Both the position numbers and the translations under genes were made by a program. Below the pieces are notes generated by a model, which saw only the letters and a list, made by a program, of their open reading frames with translations, did no database searches and was not told where the DNA came from. Below are positions 45,942 through 56,920 of a stretch of 64,000 nucleotides of DNA, piece after piece (the first letter of the stretch is position 1; every line of letters begins with the position of its first letter). Source of the DNA: Trema orientale (Eukaryota > Streptophyta > Magnoliopsida > Rosales > Cannabaceae); assembly GCA_002914845.1 (NCBI GenBank), contig JXTC01000083.1, forward strand, positions 413,475-477,474, given 5' to 3'.

Positions 45942-48147
45942 ATAAAATAAAATTCAAAATATGAATTTTGTTAGTTAATTTAGCTAAAATCGAGAGGAGA
46001 ATTTTGTAAATATTTCAAAAAGAAATGAAGAGTCAAAACGTTAAGACTTTCCATTTTAAAACTGGCAGAAATATGCATGCATTTAGATATATATATATAT
46101 ATTATTCTTTGAAACAGAGTTAGTATTAGTATTAGTAATACACATCATCGATCACCAGTCTTCCATGTCGTTGACAAGCGTTGAATCGTGTTAAAATACT
46201 AGCCACAACTAATTCAGTTCAAGTAAACCCCTCCCTCTTCCCCTAATTTTGGAGGAATATGTCATGTACATACATACCAGCCGAGAAGAGAACTAACTCA
46301 TATGGTGGGCGCCAAAGCAGACATGACATGACAGATGGGCTTCGAAGTAGTTGTCTAATAATTAAACTACTGTTCATGTTGTGACCGTTTAATTGAAATA
46401 ACAATTTCAGGTATTGACTATTGAGTCATAGATTCTCCTTCCGCTAACTCAAAACTACGGTATTATGCGTTGAAACGGTCTCTCTTTCTATTTTAATTTA
46501 TTTATGATCTATCTTATTTTTTATGAGAAAGAAACTAGTTTTAGTTTATGATCGTGATGACTAGCCTAGTTCACGTTTGTATATTGAAGTGTTGGATGAG
46601 ACTTGAGAGAAATTAGACGAACGACCGAGTCATCCCATGTGGAGATGATTAGAGAAGGCATCTTTTTTCACTAGCTACCAATTTAATTGGAAGAATTGTG
46701 TCATTGTGTGTCACGTTTTTATCATTTTTATTTATATATTTATTTATTTTTAAATATTGTTTCTTTCGAACATGAGGAATACAGGAATGAAACGAAGTAA
46801 GGTTATTCTGTATATATAGCTAGTTTATCTATGGTATGTTGCAAAACGAGAGAAAGAATGGCTATAATGCGGCCGGTGCTCAAATTAATATGTAACGGCA
46901 GCTATACCATTTTTTTCTTTTTCTTTTTTACGATAATAATTATATTCTGAATTTGGGCAAAGTATTGGTAAGATAATATTAGATTAATGACTTTGGCTTA
47001 ACTTCTCTCAAAAATAAAGACTTTGGCTTGACTGGTGTTTTGTTTAATTGTGACATTAATCAGAAGTTGCGTTGTCATGACTTTTAAAACGAAAAAACAA
47101 AAGCCTAAAGCACAAAAGATGTAACTACTAGCTGTTTTGATAAGTTCAAGAGAAAAGCGGATGCAAATAATAATTTGATGAATGGCATGCTCTGTAATAA
47201 AGAGAGAAAAAGTTATTGCGATGATAAGTTCTGTACCTAGACTAATTTATTTTGTTATATATAGGATAATTTTATCCAACTAATTAAAGGGTAGTACTTT
47301 TGTAATTAAATTCTTTTTGCTTTTTTAGGGGGAAAAAATTGCACAAAACTTTTAGTTGGAGGAATTTTTCTTTTTTTTAAAAAAATTTAGATGGAACATA
47401 TATAGAGACTGGATAGCATAGCGATAATATTATTACAACATTAGTTTTATTCCTATGTGTCAAACGACACGTCTTTTTGAACCCCATTCATATAACGACA
47501 TCAGTTTTCATGTTTCATCATGTAACGACATAATACTTTAAAACGTGTTTTCCATTCCTCCTGTCATGAAAACCCTTGTTCGAAATAAATTACGTGTCAT
47601 ACTGTAAACGACAACGGGCTTTAACCAAAAAGACATTTTGAATAAACAGCATCAAACTTCTAAAGAAGAACGACTAAAGACAGTGAAAAAAGACACTAAA
47701 CATGCTCTATTCTCATGAGAAAAGACTCGAAACATTCATTAATATAAAGTAATACGACCCGTCGTTTATATAAAGTCGGATAACGTGTAAACGATTTGTC
47801 GGTTCGAAAGTAGATGAGATATCAGATAAGAATCTAAGATAGCGAACAGTGTTATGCACGGGCCTTTTGTCAAGCAAATGACAGCAAACTTTACAAGTTT
47901 ACAACCCAAAACAGCGTGTCGTATCTTCGTTGGCTTACTTTTTTTTTTTTAACATTTGAAATTCTTTTTAATATTGAAATAGTGATAATGTCTAGGAAAA
48001 GAAAAAATGATAATAATGAGCAACGAGAGAAAACAGTCAAAAAAAAAAATGGGCAAACTACGAGAAAAGCATTTGCTTTCATTTCATGTTTAAAGAACGA
48101 GAGAGGGAACCGGAGAGAGAGAAAAAAGGGGAGTACGTAACAAAGAT
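45942..48147. other. Intergenic spacer upstream of the seed-protein gene
   Basis: Mostly AT-rich. 47450-47640 contains several ACGACA/ACGTGT words (AAACGACACG, TAACGACAT twice, AAACGACAAC). ORFs 47891-48140 are A-rich leader-like sequence with no family match. Confidence 0.45.
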
Positions 48148-48242
48148 TGCATGCTATAGGTGACGAGGCAGCTCATAGGCTTGCCACGTCATGATCAAGA
48201 ACAACACGTGTTATACACATTGGAAACCTTAGCTAATATAAG
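48148..48242 (+). promoter_or_regulatory. Seed/ABA-type promoter: RY, ABRE and TATA motifs
   Basis: TGCATGC at 48148-48154 is an RY/CATGCA core (B3 factor site). CCACGTCA is at 48184-48191. The palindrome AACACGTGTT is at 48203-48212 (ABRE/G-box). AATATAAG at 48235-48242 is a TATA box 50 bases before the ATG. RY plus ABRE in this order and distance is typical of late seed genes and fits the encoded protein. Confidence 0.65.
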
Positions 48243-48291
48243 AGGAAACTAATGAAAATCATTAGAACGTGACCTAAAGAAAAAGAAAAAA

Positions 48292-48624
48292 ATGGAAAAG
48301 GGTTATGATAAGGCGAAAGATGAGCAGAGGAGGATAGAAGCGGAGCGTGAGAAACAGATAAGAGAAGAGACTGAGACAAAGATGAAGGAGACTCCAGCGC
48401 CCAACATATCACCGATGGAGCCGATAAACCGCGACGCCTACGGCGGCGGACTGTACGGTAAAGAGGAGGGACAACCAGAGGCGGCGCCGAAGCCACTACG
48501 AGCGAGTGAAACACAGAGTGCTGACGGCCCCGTTGAATTGGCTCAAGTCCGCCCCAAGCACACTCCTCCACCTTCAACCGGGGACAGAGACCTCGATATT
48601 ACTGGCCAGTCTTATATTCAGTGA
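48292..48624 (+). CDS. Small hydrophilic seed-maturation-like protein (PM41-like)
   Basis: Intronless 110-residue, highly charged, Gly/Pro-containing protein without a signal peptide or membrane segment. A Lys/Glu-rich helix-prone start (residues 1-33) leads into ISPMEPINRDAYGGGLYG, a Pro/Ala/Glu section, ETQSADGP, and PPPSTGDRDLDITGQSYIQ at the C-terminus. The ISPM.PINR.AYGGG and STGDRD.DITGQSYIQ blocks recall small plant seed maturation proteins of the PM41 type. That is a memory-based resemblance, and their biochemical role is not established. The promoter carries RY and ABRE elements, consistent with late-embryo, ABA-driven expression. The ATG is the first after the TATA box. The minus-strand ORF 48233-48577 is its antisense shadow. 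Confidence 0.8.
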   Translation: MEKGYDKAKDEQRRIEAEREKQIREETETKMKETPAPNISPMEPINRDAYGGGLYGKEEGQPEAAPKPLRASETQSADGPVELAQVRPKHTPPPSTGDRDLDITGQSYIQ

Positions 48625-49503
48625 CTTTACTTTATTAGTTATAATCTCTCTATATTTATAGTTAATTATAAACGTGTAAGATTAATCGCCAGTGATGCAT
48701 GTTGGTTTCTTATTCCGTTTTTATTAATAACATGAAGATGTAATTAAGTTATCCCAAGTACATATTCTCAATGTATAATAATAAATGTTGTCGAGTTTCG
48801 GCAATTTTTTATTCGTTTGAAATGTTGGGTATTTTTCGTTTATTTACAATTTGTGTCTGCATTGTGTGCGTTAGATTTTGATATTATTAATATCAAGGGT
48901 TTGACTGAGATTAATCAGTATTCTTTTTTCTTTTTCTTTTTTTTGCCTTTTTCATTTCTTTTCCTCTTATTTTTCAACGGATCAGAAAGGTTTTGGAATT
49001 AGGATGGGCCAACAAAAAGAATTGGAGATTGGATGTAGGGTTGCCATCAAATATAAGGGATAGTTATAGGGAAAAATACCTCAATAACCTTTTGTAAGCA
49101 CATTTTTCATAAATACCCATTTTTATTTTCCGTAGATTCATACCCACACCATTTTCGAGCACATTATACATAGATACCCATTTTCTCTTTTTCATTGATT
49201 CATAACTGTTTTATACCTTTTTTTTTTGGTGAAATGCATACAAAAGTATAAATGTATATCTATAGCAGATAAAAAGTATACTTAAAAACTTGTATATTGT
49301 GTAGTATGAATATACGTTTGTACTATAAACGTACAATGCGCATATTTTATTATATAAAATGAATACAAAATAACAACCATGTATAAAATAAATAAATAAA
49401 TAAAAACAGAGAGAAAAGATATGAATCCAAAATACTCTTTTAAAAAAAAGTATTATATCTAATTTTCACTTTAGAAATTATTTATAATAATATTTTCACT
49501 TTC
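48625..49503. other. 3' flank with an imperfect internal repeat
   Basis: Contains the seed gene's 3' UTR. A degenerate repeat of about 60 bases lies near 49097-49210: AGCACATTTTTCATAAATAC and AGCACATTATACATAGATAC each lead into CCATTTT and GATTCATA. A poly(T) tract is at 49217-49226. No gene. Confidence 0.5.
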
Positions 49504-49511
49504 GAAATTAT

Positions 49512-50145
49512 TAGAGGTGGCAAAGTGGTCGGCCGCCCAAAACGGGCTTGGGTGGAAGGACGGACCGAGTTGACCCGAAAATTTGGAAAAGGAGCCTGGC
49601 CCGTAGGTCTATTAGGCTCTTAGCTGGGCTGGGCCCAAAACGTGGTCCGCTTTAAAAAAAATGAAAAAATAAAATAAAATTATTATATGTATAATTAATT
49701 TAAAATATTAGAAATTTAAAAATAAAATTTATAAAAATATAAATGGTATGATATGCTTTTTTTCCTATTGATAAAGATTTAAAAATAATTAATAACTTAT
49801 AAATATATAAATTGAATAATTGATAAAAGAAAGTTTTAAACAAAAATTTTAAGAAAATTATTTAGATTTAGATTGGAATTTGGAAGTGTGAAAAAAAAAA
49901 AAAGTAAGAATGTCTGTATATAGGTATATGAAAATGTTTTTTATTTAAATTTATATAAAAATATTTTTAAAAAATAAAAGAAATCATTTTTGGCGGGTCG
50001 AACCGGTCTAATCCGGAGGGCCTTAAATATATAGCCCTAGGGTTGGGCTGAACCAGGCACGTTCTATTATGGGTCGAGTCGGCCCGGGGTCACAATGCCT
50101 GGCCGTGAGTTAGCTAATTTGGCCCGATTTATTTTGCCAAATTTA
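49512..50145. mobile_element. GC-ended non-autonomous DNA element, copy 2
   Basis: 634 bp with ends AGAGGTGGCAAAG and TTTTGCCAAATTTA, flanked by GAAATTAT (49504-49511 and 50146-50153). Like 16363-16983 it has GC-rich terminal zones rich in GGGTCGA/GACCCG words around a very AT-rich core. The shared GGCGGGTC.AAC.GGTC block (16804 and 49992) links the two. GAAATTAT also occurs once more nearby, so the duplication is slightly weaker evidence here. Confidence 0.7.
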
Positions 50146-50458
50146 GAAATTATAGGCATGATTTTTGTCCAACAAGGGCTGGACTCAATATTTTTTATTG
50201 CTTTGTGTTGAATATGAATGCTAGGATCAATTTTTTTTCACCCTCATTTCTACTCATCAATCTCATAGTTTGTTATTTGACATGTGAATTATACCAAAAT
50301 ATCACACATTATATTAATAGTCTTTTAAGGCGTAGCAAAATCCTTTTAAAGCATAACTTTTGCTATGGATGCCCAAATGAGATGATTATTGATGTTGCAG
50401 ATAGCTAAGAGATAGTGCTACAATTCACGTGTTGACAATTTTTTCTAAATCACTCGTT

Positions 50459-50616
50459 TTTTTTTTTAAGTGAGGCTTAACTAATGACCATCACTTTTAC
50501 AATGAAAAAAAATTAACTCAAGTGCATGCACTTTGAGAGTCGAACTCCCTACCTAATATCTAGTCCTCCAGCTTACCTCACCCATTGAGCTATAGCGCTA
50601 GTGGGCATTCTAAAAG
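50459..50616 (-). mobile_element. tRNA-derived SINE, full-length copy
   Basis: On the minus strand an A box, TAGCTCAATGG, and a B box, GAGTTCGACTC, stand about 30 bases apart, and the body ends GGTCATTAGTTAAGCCTCAC before a short poly(A). CACTCGTT flanks both sides (50451-50458, 50617-50624). The 3' body matches the SINE at 52365-52493. Confidence 0.75.
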
Positions 50617-50624
50617 CACTCGTT

Positions 50625-52347
50625 ATCATGGGGTAAATGATTTGTTGACAAGCACTTTTCCCAAATCACTCGTTATCAGGTAGTTTATGGTGTGAGAAGA
50701 TTTGGATTCGAGAAAAACTATTTTTGGTAATTCTTCACATACACCAAGGACTTTATCTTGCATAGCCGATTGCTTGTTGGGTTTCATATGAATTAATTGC
50801 TCATTATCTTGGACCATTGACAAAGATGTTTGTTTTGGTGGACTGTAAACGCAAGAAAATATCAAAATTGACATGTATAAAATAATCGTATTAAAATACT
50901 ACCAAAAACATTATAAAATTGAAAAATGACATTAATAATTATCTCTTGTCCAAAATGTATTTTCATACACATATCAATTGACAAAATTATTATTATTTTT
51001 TTAAAATGACATTTAATTTTGTGTACATAAAAAAGAAAAGGACGTGAAGTGGGGATTACGACCCGTTATAATTCTTGTGCAACTTCGTCTTCTTAAACGA
51101 AATAAATAAATAAATAGTAACAAAAGCAAAATTACCATGGAATATAATACATCATTACATGTTGTAATACCGGAAATTTGGAAGCTATTATTGGGACGTG
51201 GAGTGAGGCATATTCAGTATGGTCAAGTTTCTGTGAAGGCAATTAGCTAGTCATGTATTGGACTTTCTTATCATCAACTATATATATACATATATATATA
51301 TATTTATATAAAAATAATAATTAAAAGAAGAAGAAGAAGTAGTCATGTAGTAGACGATTGACCTACATTTCTTTATAGTTAAGGCATTCTCTCCCATGTG
51401 GTAAGGGCTTTTTCTTTTAAGAAATACAAATTTTTCCTTCACGAGTTTTCGTCCGTGAAATTTTTATTCCCTCTCGTTGGATGGAAGGCTGATGAAGAGG
51501 AGGTCAACGTGGTTCATTACCTCTTGGTACAATGAATGTATAATTTTTCTGCTAGATCTATATTCTGTTTCTGGCTATGATAAGCCTCTTACGTTTAGAT
51601 GGAATTACGGTATATTTTATAAGGGGGAAAAAAAATAAAATGACGCTAATGTAAGAAGAGACAGAGAAGTGCTTAAGTAGTGGCAAACATCATTAATGGT
51701 TGGTTCATGTCATTATGAAAGTCATAATCTTTTCTTTTTGAATCCGCTATCCGCATTAAATGGCAGACTTTGTTTTTCTTTGGGGCCAAAAAATAAAAAT
51801 TAAAAAAATAATAATACATACATACAAACATACAGGCCGGGCACCAATTTTTCTTAGGGAATCAGCATTTTCTCTTTTTTTCCCTTCTTCAACAGCGAAA
51901 GAAGTGAAATAGAAATACAAATATTAACAAGAAAGCTTAGAACCAATTTTTTGAGGGAACTAATTTTGGGAGTTCATAGTTTAAACTTTTTCCTTTGATT
52001 TGCTTATTGTAAAAGTTTGGTCAGTTATTTACTCGTGTAGGTTTTTTCTTTTCAATTCATTTTTTTTGGATAATTTCAGTCTTGAGCCTTAGTAATTGTT
52101 ACTTAGATCGTAGTTTGATGATGGCGGACCGGTACTTTGGGAGCAAACCACGCCTGTGAATCCATGACCATTTTGACGCAGTGGCACATGAGATCAAGAA
52201 ATCAGAAGGGTTTTTGTCTTTTGTGAATTACGCTCGATAAATAGGATGTGGGCTAGATTTTTCTTTTCTTAAAAAAAATAAAAATAAAAAGATATAGATA
52301 TAGGAAAGCACCACCTTACTTATCTTTTGTGAATTACTGAGTCTTAA
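50625..52347. other. AT-rich intergenic spacer
   Basis: Repeated short motifs (CACTCGTTATCA occurs twice, near 50617 and 50666) and (TA)n at 51280-51305. ORF 50626-50874 shows no family features. No gene is supported. Confidence 0.45.
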
Positions 52348-52364
52348 ATTAAGATTCCAACAAG

Positions 52365-52493
52365 CCAATTGTGTGTGAGTTTGGGGGGTTAGGGGTTCAA
52401 GCTTTGGTAAAGTGTGTGTGTTATTTTCCTTTAATTTCATAATTTGTAGTAAGTGGTGGTCATTAGTTAAGCTCCACTTTTAAAAAAAAAAAA
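52365..52493 (+). mobile_element. 5'-truncated SINE with 17-bp target duplication
   Basis: ATTAAGATTCCAACAAG lies at 52348-52364 and again at 52494-52510. Between them are a B-box-like GGGGTTCAAGC and the body end GGTCATTAGTTAAGCTCCAC followed by poly(A). The A box is missing. It is the same family as 50459-50616, inserted on the opposite strand. Confidence 0.85.
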
Positions 52494-52510
52494 ATTAAGA
52501 TTCCAACAAG

Positions 52511-54016
52511 AACTTTATCACTCACCGGATTATTTCTGCGAGTGCAATTTAAAAATTAATTGACCACATATAACATGTGTTACTACTGTTTTTTGTATTC
52601 TTATCGAATATAATTAGTTATCTAATTAATTATGTAAAGTGATTTACAGAAAATTGTAATATAGATGTTGTAACACCAAACAGTAAAAATTTGACACACA
52701 CTATTTTTTAGTTGGTTTAACTATCTCCCGATAGTCTACATTCAAGAGGTCACGCCCAGAAAAATAAATTTATTACTAAAGAATAACATGAGTATAAAGA
52801 CCAATCAAATTTAAAAGACTTTCTCTCTTAAATGTTGCAACATGCCAGTACTTCTTTACTAATCTGTCTCCCATCGACTTGATGTAATTCCTTTTGTTTG
52901 AACTCCCTTCAGATTTTACGGAACCTATCTTCTCCCGAAGACTTATTGCGCTTCTCTTAAAACGCTCGTACTTCTCCCAAAGTACTCTCACGACTAAGAA
53001 TTCCTCCTAGTCTCACAATATAAAGTATAGACCTATTTAACAAAGTATTGCACTAATAACAATCTCAAATATATAGTGTTTGAGGTCTTCTAATCTTTAG
53101 CAATCTGCAAGACACATTTTAATCACCATAAATGCATATTGGAAGCCAATTAGATCAGTCAAGGATAAGATTTTCGTAATCAAGGCTGATATGTAATTGT
53201 TGCTGATTCTGTAGAGTAATATTATAGCATCAGCTCTTTCTAATACAACCAGATTTGTAACTTCTAGAATAAACGTTGATTTGTTACCTGAAATAGCAAT
53301 TTCGATTTTCACACAAATCAATCAAATAAAAAGTATTTACACACAATAAGAATCAGCTAAGAATAAATAAGGAAACGACAACTTAAGAGATAAGCATTTA
53401 CCCTTTCATATTATAAGGCAGTTTCCATAAAAATACAAGTTGTCAAAGCAATCTAATAAAATTAGCACAATAATTATAATCTGATTGATTATAATCAGAA
53501 TTAATTATTTCTAAAAATATTAATCAATTAATATTAGCAATCACACAATAATCAACCTTCATTAAAATACGCCTAAATAAGAAAAAAAAAATATGTTTAT
53601 ATAATTTTCCTACAAAGAAACATCAATAACTGATATTTTTAATCGAAACACAACTAATTAAACAAAAATTCAAAAATTCGGACAAACACGTTCAAAAATA
53701 TCATGTCAAATATTCCAGTAATATTGCAACATCAACCCAAAATCAATGTCAATCAACACAGACAGTATTGATGCAACATGTCAAATGACAACAGATTTTG
53801 CTCTTTCAATATGTATAACATATTTTTCACTTCTAATTGTTGGCTATTTCTATTTTTGATGGCATATCTCTATTTTGTAAGAAATACAATTCACTCCAAA
53901 AGACGTGTATAACACTACCCAAACTATTTTCTCCTCACTCCTTCCCCCTTTTTTTTTTCTCCAAAACGAAAAAAAGAATTATTTTCCAATTTACAATCCT
54001 AGCGTAAAGAACCCCT
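52511..54016. other. Unclassified AT-rich region, possible old retroelement
   Basis: 52670-53800 has a different texture (TTGTAACACC, CAAGAGGTCACGCCC, many short ORFs on the minus strand such as 52776-52991), reminiscent of a decayed LTR. No termini, primer site or coding domain could be fixed. The final 100 bases are the 3' flank of the minus-strand gene. Confidence 0.3.
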
Positions 54017-56920
54017 TCAATGGGCCTCTAAGCCCATACCACAAATCTGCTCTGGCGGCGGAGCCTCCCACTTACCGGTGGCCCTTCTCTTCATTTTCTC
54101 AAAATCGTCAACGCATTTCTTCAAAGTCAAACTTCGAACTCTTTTCCTTTCGGCGGCGAGTTTTTTCCCGGCGACTCGGTCAAATATCTTATCCCAGCCA
54201 TTTTCCCAATCGCCATGCGCGTCACAAAGCTGAAGCGTCCCATTGGCCCAGTCAGTCCAGCTCCAACCTTTGTAAAGCCCCGGCATCACGCTCGCCACGC
54301 AGTCGCCTCGGCACGCCGCAGTGCACGGCCGGCACTTGGCCCCGCTCAGCGGACCGGGGCTCGACAATGCGGCAACCGGCACGCCAAACCCGGTCGGAGG
54401 GAACTGGTACTTGCGGTCCGTCACCACACAGAAAGGAAGCCGTTTTGTTAGGTAGGGTACGCCTTGGGTGGTGAGTTGGGCTCTGAAGGATGTTTCCGAG
54501 TTGAGTTGGCGGAGCCCGGCCGAGTCGAGTTTTGGGATGAGGGAGAGGCGGGAGAGAGCGACTATGGAGGTGTTCAGGTCTCCTACGCCGAACCGGTCGT
54601 TGAGTCCGCCGTAACTTGATCCGGGTGGGACCAAGTACCGACCCGGGACGAAGTTTTTCGGGTGGAGAGGGGCGTTCCAGTATCCATCAACTCGGGTTCG
54701 GATTATCCAGTCGTAGGTGAAGTTTTGTTGCTTTTGGTAACTTTGGATCAGCGTTAAGCACCCTTCTACGAGGTTAAAGTACTGCAAAAGGCCCTGCAGT
54801 ATCCGAATTCGACATGACTAAGATTTCAATACCAAATGAGCATGTTATTTTAGCTGATTTTTAATCAAATTGGAAAGCTACAGATTACGCATTTGTTAAA
54901 CAAAAACTATTAATTCATACTACAAAAAAATTTAAAAAAACTTAACTGAGCTGGTCAAAATTGTAAGAGTTGACCCAACCAACCAAAAAAGAACAGTATA
55001 TTTATAGTTAGTGTAATGTTAGGACGTGTATTAGTTTAATTTAACCAATGACCAACTTTTTCTTTTTTTGATATCGGCAATCCTCTCACGAAAGAATCAC
55101 CCAGTTCGAACTCGCGACCTCCAACACTCACGATAACAGCACTGCCATTAAACTACATGTTCGGTGGTAACTAATGACCAACTTAGATATTACATTATTC
55201 GTATGTCAAATTTATGGACCGCTTACATTTAAGCAATCACACACAATTAAATCAAACACTATTGAAATTTTTGTTATGAACAGTGATTACCAGATATTTA
55301 GAATTTCTGAAAATGGAATAATTCAACTGTGGTGGCCTGTACTTAAATTAAATTAATGGCATCCAACGTTGTCAGAGTTGAACCCGACCATAAAATAATG
55401 TGGAAAAAAATATTGTAGATTATTCATATCTGTATATAAATATTGAGAAGTACGTTTACACGTGGTGAGCATCAAATATTGCAATTTCTCGTGACTCGTG
55501 AGTTGGGGCCAAATCGTATAGTTGATGCGCCACCAGTACCGCGGAAGATGGATATTATATATTATGTCAAAAGTTATAACCAGAGAATTAAAAACATATA
55601 TGTATACATTTTGACTTTTCTATTTTTTATGATGAGCATTATACCGAACGTCAGAAATCCACATGATTATTTTTTAAATTTACGGATAAAAGAAAGATTT
55701 ACATAATACTTTCAGAAAAGATTGCCAATCAAATAAAACGGTCAAATAAAAGCAATTTTACAATAAATACACATGGGATGTAACTTGTAAGCAGTTCAGA
55801 AAGTTGGTATAGGTGACTTTTAGTTGCTCTCCTAAAATTATTTTTAGTAGAGAAAAAATATTTTGTAAATATTAGTAGTTGACGTGTTGTTGCAGTAAAG
55901 GGTAGTCTGGGTGTCTAATATTTAGTAGGTCATTTTAATTAACCATAAAAAGCAAAGTCACAAATTTTTTTCAAGAAAAAAACAAAAATCAAAACTGCAA
56001 TTATTATTTGGGGGAAAGCAGAGGTGCCAGCAGAAAAATAAAGTAAAATAAACGAAAAATTCAAGAAGAAGAAAGAAATTTCTTGATATGGCATTGTTTT
56101 CTGGCTACGGTCTCATTGAAACAACAATTAAGGACAACACATTATCGGCAATTCAAAACAAAGGAAAGCCAATTAAGTTTAAGATAGAGATAGTTATTGC
56201 CAATCCCAGTACTTCCCTGTCTTTATCGAATCCGCTCTTGTAATTAATAGAATTAATTAATTTACTTAATTAATTAAAATTGGAATCTAATTAATTGATT
56301 AAACAAATAAATAAAGGGTAGATAATAGAGATATAAACCTGGATGCCATTAGGCGAGTTCTGGGCGGTTAGTACACGAGCCTCCGACTCGGTCTCGGGCA
56401 TGGGTTTGGGGTCGAAGATTCGGACCGAGGCGAGCCTCGGCGCGTTCTTGAGGAGCGAGAATTTGAAGGCGTTCTGGTCCAACGGACTATGAAGGAAAAG
56501 GTCGGAATTGGGATACTCTTCTAGAAGGTTCTCGACAATCGACGGTCCAGTCAGCTCGAACCTCCTGGCGCCACCGACCAAACAAACCGCCACTCTCGAT
56601 CTAAGCAAAGCGCCCTTTTTCCTCCTCCACCGCCGAGTCTCCGCCGATTCGGGCCGATTCGACTCGGAGAAAGGCGGCGGGATCGTGAAGGCGAGGGCGG
56701 AGGAGGAGGAGGAGGAGTTGACGGTTTGGCTTTGGTTAGGGGAAGTTTGGTGGAGTGATGGAAATGGAGCAAAGGGGGAGGAGAAAGTGTTGGAGGGAGA
56801 GAGGGAAAGGAAGAGGAGGAGAGAGAGCGTCGGGATAAGTAGGAAAAAGAAACGCCAATCGAAAGAGGAAAAGGAAAACCACTTGGAAAAAGACGTTGTT
56901 GTTGTTGTTGTAGTGGCCAT
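54017..56920 (-). CDS. Plant type II membrane protein of unknown function, glycosyltransferase-like
   Basis: Two exons (56339-56920 and 54017-54793) splice at CAG|GGC to give 452 residues. The N-terminus is a Thr/Ser stretch followed by a single hydrophobic segment at about residues 22-41 ([17 protein letters not shown]), then a Ser/Pro-rich stem. This type II layout is typical of Golgi enzymes. The luminal part has [38 protein letters not shown], the [18 protein letters not shown] block with a possible acidic motif, and [14 protein letters not shown] Cys cluster ([12 protein letters not shown]) precedes [20 protein letters not shown]. The RTR.D and NDRFG patterns recall glycosyltransferase folds, but I cannot assign a CAZy family. 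It resembles uncharacterised plant proteins annotated as possible transferases. The intron contains a SINE. The N-terminal Thr run is encoded by a trinucleotide repeat. Confidence 0.85.
55059..55172 (-). mobile_element. tRNA-derived SINE in intron, second family
   Basis: AATGACCAACTT flanks both sides (55047-55058, 55173-55184). On the minus strand an A-box-like TAGTTTAATGGCAG and a B box GAGTTCGAACT are correctly spaced, followed by a T/A-rich tail. Its body differs from the SINEs at 50459 and 52365. It lies in the same orientation as the host gene. Confidence 0.85.

Noticed and set aside
48233..48577. 114-codon minus-strand ORF over the seed-protein gene
   Set aside because: The plus-strand frame has a promoter with RY, ABRE and TATA motifs and a protein with recognisable blocks.
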